The translations under genes and the position numbers were made by a program. A stretch of DNA of 64,000 bases, taken from Natronomonas sp. CBA1123. GTDB taxonomy: Archaea; Halobacteriota; Halobacteria; Halobacteriales; Haloarculaceae. The notes beneath the pieces were generated by a model. It worked only from the letters and a program-made list of their open reading frames with translations. It was not told the DNA's origin and made no database searches. The stretch is taken from positions 1 through 64,000 of the forward strand of contig NZ_WPCC01000013.1 in NCBI RefSeq assembly GCF_009741925.1. The letters are read 5' to 3'. This document shows positions 59,324 to 64,000 of the stretch, one piece after another. How positions within the stretch are numbered: position 1 is the stretch's first letter; each line of letters starts with the position of its first letter.

Positions 59324-59596
59324 TCAGGCGTCGATATCGTCGAGTTCGTCGGCGTCGTCCTCGAACTCGAACGTCGACTCCTCGTCGTCGAGAACCTTCG
59401 TCTTGACCACGTAGGCGACGGCGACGAGGAAGACGAGCCCGACGATGGCGGCGATGGCGCCCCCTTTCTTCGACCCGGAGGACTCCTCGAGTGGTTCCTC
59501 GGCGGCCGAGACCTCCTTCTCGCCGCTGTCGTACCCCTTCGTCGCGCTCAATTCGGAGTCCGTGAAATGAACCTCGAGAAACGTGAATTTGGCCAT
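59324..59596 (-). CDS. Single-pass membrane protein with acidic tail, function unknown
   Basis: The 90-residue protein starts 'MAKFTFLEVHFTDSELSATK', has one helix at about 46-65 ('GGAIAAIVGLVFLVAVAYVV') and a strongly acidic C-terminal tail ('FEFEDDADELDDIDA'). It appears to have no signal peptide. Divergent from the M42 peptidase gene, with an 81-base gap holding a TTATAGGTT-like element on the other strand. No family is recognised. Confidence 0.75.
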   Translation of the reverse strand: MAKFTFLEVHFTDSELSATKGYDSGEKEVSAAEEPLEESSGSKKGGAIAAIVGLVFLVAVAYVVKTKVLDDEESTFEFEDDADELDDIDA

Positions 59597-59677
59597 ACTA
59601 CACGTTCGCCGGAGAGGGACTTATAGGTTGATACGGCCGGTCGAGACGTTCTTGTGTCTGCCCGTCGGTTCGTGGGT

Positions 59678-60742
59678 ATGGACGACGAACGGCGAGCGTT
59701 CCTCGAGGCGTTGCTGTCGACTGCGACCCCCTCGGGGTTCGAGACGGCCGGACAGCGACGGTGGCTCGACTACGTCGACCCCTTCGCCGACGAAACGCGC
59801 GTCGACGCCTACGGGAACGCGGTCGCCGTTTCAGAGGGGTCTGGCGACGGGCCGTCGATTGCGATTGCCGGCCACGGCGACGAAATCGGGCTGATGGTCC
59901 GGGACATCACCGACGACGGATTCCTGAAACTCTCCAGTATCGGCGGCTCTGACAAGACGGTCACGCGAGGCCAGCACGTCCGGATTCACACTGCCGAGGG
60001 GACGCTCAACGGCGTCATCGGGCAGGTGGCGATTCATCTCCGGGACACCGCGAGCGACGAGTACGACGAAATCAACGAACAGCACGTCGACATCGGCGTC
60101 GAGGACGGCGACGCCGCCCGGGAGTTGGTCGATATCGGTGACCCCGTGACCTTCGACACGAACATCGCCGAATTGGAGGGTGACCGACTCGCGGCCCGCG
60201 GGATGGACAACCGCGTCGGCATCTGGGCTGCGGCCGAGGCGTTCCGTCGGGTGGCCGAGACGGACCACGAATCGACGGTGTACGCGGTCTCGACCGTCCA
60301 GGAAGAAATCGGGCTCAAGGGTGCGAAAATGGTCGGGTTCGACCTCGAACCGGACGCCGTCGTGGCGACGGACGTGACCCACGCCACCGACCAACCGGAA
60401 TCGCCCGGCGACCGCTCGACGGGCATCGAGTTGGGGGCGGGACCAGTCGTCGCTCGCGGTAGCGCCAACCACCCCAAACTCGTCGAGGCGACTCGAACAG
60501 TTGCGGAAGACGAGGGCATCGACGTACAACTGCAGGCCTCGGGCAGTTTCAGCGGCACCGACGCGGACGCCTTCTACACCACTCGGGGTGGCATCCCCTC
60601 GCTGAACGTCGGCCTGCCGAACCGCTACATGCACACCCCCGTCGAGATGGTCGACCTCGCTGACCTCGAAGCCGCCGCCGAGTTGCTCGCGGCGGTCGCC
60701 GTCCGTGCCGAGTCGTTCGCGCCGTTCACCGCCGACGTGTGA
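59678..60742 (+). CDS. M42-family metallopeptidase (glutamyl aminopeptidase/endoglucanase type)
   Basis: The 354-residue enzyme has the dinuclear metal site spread over 'IAGHGDEIGLMV' (His, Asp), 'GMDNRVG' (bridging Asp), 'STVQEEIGLKGA' (catalytic and metal Glu), 'DVTHATD' and 'NRYMHTPVEMV' (His). M42 proteins form tetrahedral dodecameric TET aminopeptidases in archaea that trim peptides in the cytoplasm. ATG 59678 was chosen; an upstream start at 59654 would add eight residues. Confidence 0.93.
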   Translation: MDDERRAFLEALLSTATPSGFETAGQRRWLDYVDPFADETRVDAYGNAVAVSEGSGDGPSIAIAGHGDEIGLMVRDITDDGFLKLSSIGGSDKTVTRGQHVRIHTAEGTLNGVIGQVAIHLRDTASDEYDEINEQHVDIGVEDGDAARELVDIGDPVTFDTNIAELEGDRLAARGMDNRVGIWAAAEAFRRVAETDHESTVYAVSTVQEEIGLKGAKMVGFDLEPDAVVATDVTHATDQPESPGDRSTGIELGAGPVVARGSANHPKLVEATRTVAEDEGIDVQLQASGSFSGTDADAFYTTRGGIPSLNVGLPNRYMHTPVEMVDLADLEAAAELLAAVAVRAESFAPFTADV

Positions 60743-60800
60743 ACGAGCGGGATGTGGACACGACCCAAACCACGATACGTCGGGCGCCGCTGGGTTGGGT

Positions 60801-61280
60801 ATGAGCTCCGATTTGGGGAACATGCTCCGTATACTACAGGTGCTCCGAGACGAGGGGTTCGTCGACGCGCTGACCGACGTCGAGCGTCTGGTCGCCGACG
60901 TCGACGAGCGACTGGAACACGTCGAACAGGTGGAGAACGATGCCGAACGGGCAGTCCGGGATGCGGAGGCAGCCCTCGACGCCGTCGACGACCGACTCGA
61001 GCAGTTCGACGAGATGATATCGCTGCTCGAGGCGAAAATCGAGGCGGCCTTCTCCATCGGATTCTTCTTTTTCGCTATCGACCGGTGGACGGCCGACGAC
61101 CCGTTCCTGGCGCTCGGACTGTTGTTCATGGGCTTGCTCGGTGCGTCGTCGCTGGCGGTGACGGTCAGACGGCTGCCGCAGGTGCGTCGGCTTCGGACCG
61201 TCGGTCGGTACGCGACGAACCGTCTCGACAGCACCGACGACTGGTTGGACGACGAGGAAGACGAAGGGAAGAGCAAGTGA
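60801..61280 (+). CDS. Coiled-coil membrane protein, function unknown
   Basis: The 159-residue protein has a heptad-rich coiled coil at about 20-85 ('VERLVADVDERLEHVEQVEN', 'AALDAVDDRLEQFDEMISLL'), two membrane helices at about 88-130, and a basic-acidic cytoplasmic tail. No family is recognised. The start ATG at 60801 lies 58 bases after the M42 stop. Confidence 0.75.
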   Translation: MSSDLGNMLRILQVLRDEGFVDALTDVERLVADVDERLEHVEQVENDAERAVRDAEAALDAVDDRLEQFDEMISLLEAKIEAAFSIGFFFFAIDRWTADDPFLALGLLFMGLLGASSLAVTVRRLPQVRRLRTVGRYATNRLDSTDDWLDDEEDEGKSK

Positions 61281-61341
61281 GTACGGCCCGAACGTGACCG
61301 TACCCGGTGCGTTTATACTGTCGGGGCGTGCTCCGTCCAGT

Positions 61342-61527
61342 ATGACCGACCGACCCCTCGACGTGCTCGAAGAGACCCTTGGTTCGGAAGTGAGTGTGAC
61401 GCTGAAAGGCGGCGAGGTGTACGACGGTGTCCTCGCCGGCTACGACCAGCACATGAACCTCGTATTGGAGGAAGGCGACAACGTAACCATTATCCGCGGG
61501 GATAACCTCGTCTCGATACAACCATGA
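61342..61527 (+). CDS. lsm: Archaeal Lsm (Sm-like) RNA-binding protein
   Basis: From the ATG at 61342 the protein has 61 residues: Sm1 '[20 protein letters not shown]' with '[20 protein letters not shown]', and Sm2 '[13 protein letters not shown]'. Archaeal Lsm forms heptameric rings that bind U-rich RNA, small RNAs and tRNA precursors. Its stop overlaps the eL37 start by four bases, the conserved archaeal lsm-rpl37e pair. A TTTATACTG element about 29 bases before the ATG indicates a leaderless transcript. Confidence 0.97.
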   Translation: MTDRPLDVLEETLGSEVSVTLKGGEVYDGVLAGYDQHMNLVLEEGDNVTIIRGDNLVSIQP

Positions 61528-61697
61528 CTGGAGCCGGGACCCCGAGTCAGGGGAAGAAGAACAAGACGACACACGTGAAGTGCCGACGCTGCGGCGAGAA
61601 GTCCTACCACTCGCGGAAGAAGGTCTGTGCCTCCTGTGGATTCGGCAAGACCGCAAAGCGTCGAAGCTACGCGTGGCAGTCCAAGCAGAACGAGTAA
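61524..61697 (+). CDS. rpl37e: Large ribosomal subunit protein eL37
   Basis: The 57-residue protein reads '[20 protein letters not shown]' then '[20 protein letters not shown]' and a basic end, a CX2C-X14-CX2C zinc ribbon typical of eL37. The ATG overlaps the Lsm stop (ATGA). It is shorter than 60 residues and easily overlooked, but composition, motif and context leave little doubt. Confidence 0.97.
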   Translation: MTGAGTPSQGKKNKTTHVKCRRCGEKSYHSRKKVCASCGFGKTAKRRSYAWQSKQNE

Positions 61698-61752
61698 CGA
61701 ACGACCGACGCTTTTCGCTTTCGTTTCCCGAGTAGCCGCTGCTTCGGTCTCC

Positions 61753-61884
61753 TCACTCGTCCTCCTGAGACACCACCGCCCGTCGAACTTCCGATAGCCA
61801 CTCGACTGTGGGGGTGTCGAGAGACCCCACGATGTTGCCCTGTTGTTCACGTACGTGCATATACACGTCCGTGACTACCCGCAT
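61753..61884 (-). CDS. Possible 43-residue protein between eL37 and purF
   Basis: A minus-strand ORF from the ATG at 61882-61884 ('MRVVTDVYMHVREQQGNIVG' and 'SLDTPTVEWLSEVRRAVVSQ' to a TGA at 61753-61755). The first half looks beta, the second an amphipathic helix; a second Met (residue 9) is an alternative start. An AT-rich element (GTAAAAAC on this strand, centred about 24 bases upstream) coincides with the purF TATA on the other strand. Convergent with eL37. No family is recognised. Confidence 0.42.
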   Translation of the reverse strand: MRVVTDVYMHVREQQGNIVGSLDTPTVEWLSEVRRAVVSQEDE

Positions 61885-61902
61885 ATCACGCACGATGGAG
61901 TG

Positions 61903-61911
61903 GGTTTTTAC
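61903..61911. promoter_or_regulatory. TATA element of purF, possibly bidirectional
   Basis: GGTTTTTAC is centred about 28 bases before the purF ATG at 61935. Read on the other strand as GTAAAAAC it lies about 24 bases before the small ORF ending at 61753. It favours ATG 61935 over the GTG at 61914 for purF. Confidence 0.45.
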
Positions 61912-61934
61912 GCGTGGCCGTCAGAGAATCGTCC

Positions 61935-63413
61935 ATGCCAGACGGGCGGCACACGGAGGGGCCGACGGAGAAATGCGGCGTGGTCGGCGTCTCGCTGGAC
62001 GGGCGAGACGCGGCGCGACCGCTGTACTACGCACTGTACGCGCTCCAACACCGGGGCCAGGAGTCGGCGGGTATCGTCACCCACGACGGCTTCCAACAGC
62101 ACAGCCACGTCGAGATGGGGCTGGTCGGCGACGCCTTCGAGGAGGGTGACCTCGATTCGTTGAACGGGTCGACGGGTATCGGCCACGTCCGCTATCCGAC
62201 GGCCGGCAGCGTCGACTCCAGTTGCGCACAGCCGTTCTCGGTGTCGTTCAAATCCGGGTCGCTCGGCTTGAGCCACAACGGGAACCTCGTCAACGCCGAC
62301 GAGGTCCGGACGGAACTCGCCGAAAGCGGCCACGCCTTCACCAGCGACGGCGACACGGAGGTCATCGCCCACGACCTCGCGCGGAACCTCCTCGAAGCGG
62401 ACCTCGTTCGGGCCGTCAAGCGGACGATGAGCCGCATCCACGGCTCGTATGCGCTGACGATTACCCACGACGACACCGTGTTGGGCCTTCGTGACCCCCA
62501 GGGCAATCGACCCCTCTGTATCGGAAAACTCGACGACGGCTACATCATCACCTCCGAATCGGCCGCCATCGACGTTCTCGACGGCGAGCTAGTTCGCGAC
62601 GTCCGACCGGGCGAACTCGTCGTGTTGGGTCCCGACGGCGACGGCTTCGACTCCTATCAACTCGTAGAACAGGAAAATACGGCACACTGCTTCTTCGAAC
62701 ACGTCTACTTCGCGCGCCCGGACTCCCGCATCGACGGCAACCTCGTCTACGACGTTCGGCGCGAACTCGGCCGCAAACTCTGGGAGGAAAGCGGCGTCGA
62801 AACCGACGTGGTGCTTCCGGTACCGGACTCCGGGCGGGCCTTCGCCTCCGGGTACGCCGAGGCCGCCCAGGAGGACGACGCCGACGTGGAGTTCGCCGAG
62901 GGGCTGATGAAGAACCGCTACGTCGGCCGGACGTTCATCATGCCGACACAGGACGCCCGCGAACGGGCGGTCCGGCTCAAACTCAACCCCATCCGCGACG
63001 TGGTCGAGGGGAAAACCGTCACCGTCATCGACGACTCCATCGTCCGCGGGACCACCTCGACGCAGTTGGTCGAGTTGCTCAACGACGTGGGCGCCGAGGC
63101 GGTCCACATGCGCATCGGCGCACCGGCTATCGTCGCCCCGTGTTACATGGGCATCGACATGGCCTCCCGTGAGGAGCTCATCGCCGCGGGGAAGGACACC
63201 GACGACATCCGAGAGAAAATCGATGCGGCGTCGCTGTCGTATCTCTCCATCGACGCCATCGCCGAGGCGCTCGACGAGTCCCGTGCGGACCTCTGTCTCG
63301 GCTGTGTGACGGGGGAATACCCCTACGATATCGACGGGGAGTCGACCGACCGCGACGTAGTTCGTCCAACCATCGACGGCGCACAGGCCGGTGTCGCCAG
63401 CGACGACGACTGA
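61935..63413 (+). CDS. purF: Amidophosphoribosyltransferase
   Basis: The 492-residue enzyme makes phosphoribosylamine from PRPP and glutamine, the first committed purine step. The N-terminal Ntn glutaminase starts at Cys14 ('EKCGVVGVS') after a 13-residue propeptide removed in maturation; 'LSHNGNLVNADEV', 'DTEVIAH' and 'GSYALTI' follow. The C-terminal PRT domain has the PRPP loop 'VTVIDDSIVRGTTS'. Cysteines in 'APCYMGIDM' and 'LCLGCVTGEYPYD' occur where the Bacillus-type enzyme binds 4Fe-4S. It is convergent with the DUF420 gene. Confidence 0.96.
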   Translation: MPDGRHTEGPTEKCGVVGVSLDGRDAARPLYYALYALQHRGQESAGIVTHDGFQQHSHVEMGLVGDAFEEGDLDSLNGSTGIGHVRYPTAGSVDSSCAQPFSVSFKSGSLGLSHNGNLVNADEVRTELAESGHAFTSDGDTEVIAHDLARNLLEADLVRAVKRTMSRIHGSYALTITHDDTVLGLRDPQGNRPLCIGKLDDGYIITSESAAIDVLDGELVRDVRPGELVVLGPDGDGFDSYQLVEQENTAHCFFEHVYFARPDSRIDGNLVYDVRRELGRKLWEESGVETDVVLPVPDSGRAFASGYAEAAQEDDADVEFAEGLMKNRYVGRTFIMPTQDARERAVRLKLNPIRDVVEGKTVTVIDDSIVRGTTSTQLVELLNDVGAEAVHMRIGAPAIVAPCYMGIDMASREELIAAGKDTDDIREKIDAASLSYLSIDAIAEALDESRADLCLGCVTGEYPYDIDGESTDRDVVRPTIDGAQAGVASDDD

Positions 63414-63422
63414 CGCCGCCCG

Positions 63423-63986
63423 TCAGTACACGTGATACAGTAGTGCGTAGATTATCAGACCCATGCTGAACGAAATCAGCCACAGGCTCGCGGCGATTCG
63501 GCCGGCCTTGCGGTGGGCGGTTTCGTAGATATCGGCGACCGGGCGGGTGCCGGCGACGAGAAGCGCATAGAAGACGAACGGGACACAGACGATAGCCAGC
63601 GCGATGTGGACGAAGAGTATCGGCAGATACGCGTAGGTGTAGACGACCTCCGGCCCGGCGAACTCGCTGGGGCCGAGGAGCGCGACCCGGTAGAGATACA
63701 GCGCGAGAAACAGTGCGAACAGTCCGAAACTACTCACCATGAGTCGTCGGTGTCGCTCGACGTTCCCCCGCCGAATCGCACGGACGCCGAGGGAGATGGT
63801 GCCGATAGCGAGAAGGCTAATCACCGCGTTGACGTGTGGAATAGCCGCGAGAAGCGCTTCGGGTTGCGGGAGCGACTCGACGGGTAACACCTGGAGGACG
63901 GCACCGAACACGAGCGCCAGCGATACCGCCGTCAACAGGGCCGTCAGGGCGGGGACGTGTTCCCTGGCCCACGTCTGGGTTTGCAT
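63423..63986 (-). CDS. DUF420-family membrane protein
   Basis: The 187-residue protein has five hydrophobic helices and the DUF420 pattern: 'PHVNAVISLLAIGTISLGVR', 'RHRRLMVSSFGLFALFLALY', 'LPILFVHIALAIVCVPFVFY' and a C-terminal 'HRKAGRIAASLWLISFSMGL' helix with conserved His residues. DUF420 proteins are linked to haem-copper oxidase assembly in other organisms, but no oxidase genes are in view. The ATG at 63984-63986 lies just inside the window and its promoter is cut by the edge. Confidence 0.85.
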   Translation of the reverse strand: MQTQTWAREHVPALTALLTAVSLALVFGAVLQVLPVESLPQPEALLAAIPHVNAVISLLAIGTISLGVRAIRRGNVERHRRLMVSSFGLFALFLALYLYRVALLGPSEFAGPEVVYTYAYLPILFVHIALAIVCVPFVFYALLVAGTRPVADIYETAHRKAGRIAASLWLISFSMGLIIYALLYHVY

Positions 63987-64000
63987 ACGTCTAATTACGT

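Noticed and set aside
1-64000. Mobile elements, prophage, toxin-antitoxin or defence system
   Set aside because: I saw no transposase, integrase, terminal repeats, target duplications, CRISPR repeats or recognisable defence genes. The Cas4-like domain at 42323 belongs to a Dna2-type nuclease-helicase.

Overview
The window comes from a haloarchaeon (class Halobacteria; genus not resolved). It is GC-rich and its predicted proteins are strongly acidic. Most transcription units look leaderless, with an AT-rich TATA element about 25-28 bases before the start codon. It carries an archaeal-type RNA polymerase/ribosomal protein cluster (uS13-uS4-uS11-RpoD, eL18-uL13-uS9-RpoN-RpoK-enolase-uS2), archaeal tRNAs, a type III RuBisCO, archaeal TyrRS, Lsm-eL37 and HTH-10 (bacterio-opsin-activator type) regulators.

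Layout. 1-9.3 kb: on the minus strand, a translation/transcription operon starts at tRNA-Ser(GCT) and runs through tRNA-Leu(CAG) to uS2. A Nudix gene and a GIDE-like membrane gene then sit between uS2 and mevalonate kinase, which is cut by the window edge. An Mrp/NBP35 ATPase lies upstream. 9.4-18 kb: a frameshifted moaA, a CAP-domain protein, a coupled secreted pair (PKD protein plus Tat lipoprotein), a HalX response regulator, tyrS, and an HxlR/PAS/DoxX group around a palindromic divergent promoter. 19.4-23.3 kb: an ABC exporter in which one permease is fused to a PrsW-like intramembrane protease and both permeases carry +1 frameshifts. 23-39 kb: aldo/keto reductase, a cell-surface protein with a C-terminal anchor, HTH-10, macro domain, paired bacterial-PH-domain membrane proteins, tandem paralogous lipoproteins, CDGSH protein, and two penicillin-acylase-family enzymes. 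39.5-47.3 kb: a leaderless 51-residue ORF, type III RuBisCO, a Dna2-like nuclease-helicase and a second ABC exporter. 47.3-60 kb: acyl-CoA/beta-keto-acid metabolism (two BKACE enzymes, a crotonase, an acyl-CoA dehydrogenase, thiolase plus DUF35 partner), a DUF2342 metalloprotease, HTH-10, and a frameshifted His-rich Tat protein. 60-64 kb: M42 peptidase, Lsm-eL37, PurF and a DUF420 membrane protein.

The most striking global observation is that five +1 frameshifts (in four genes) all fall in G or C runs of six or seven. They are either systematic homopolymer errors in the assembly or real slippage sites, and reading through them gives complete proteins. The most interesting local observations are the ABC permease-protease fusion, two transcripts that appear to begin with a leaderless mini-ORF overlapping the next start codon, and compact divergent promoters that seem to share one TATA element.

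I see no CRISPR array, insertion sequence, integrase, prophage or defence island. The region reads as ordinary chromosome with some accessory metabolism and surface genes. All function calls come from reading the translations by eye; no database search was run.
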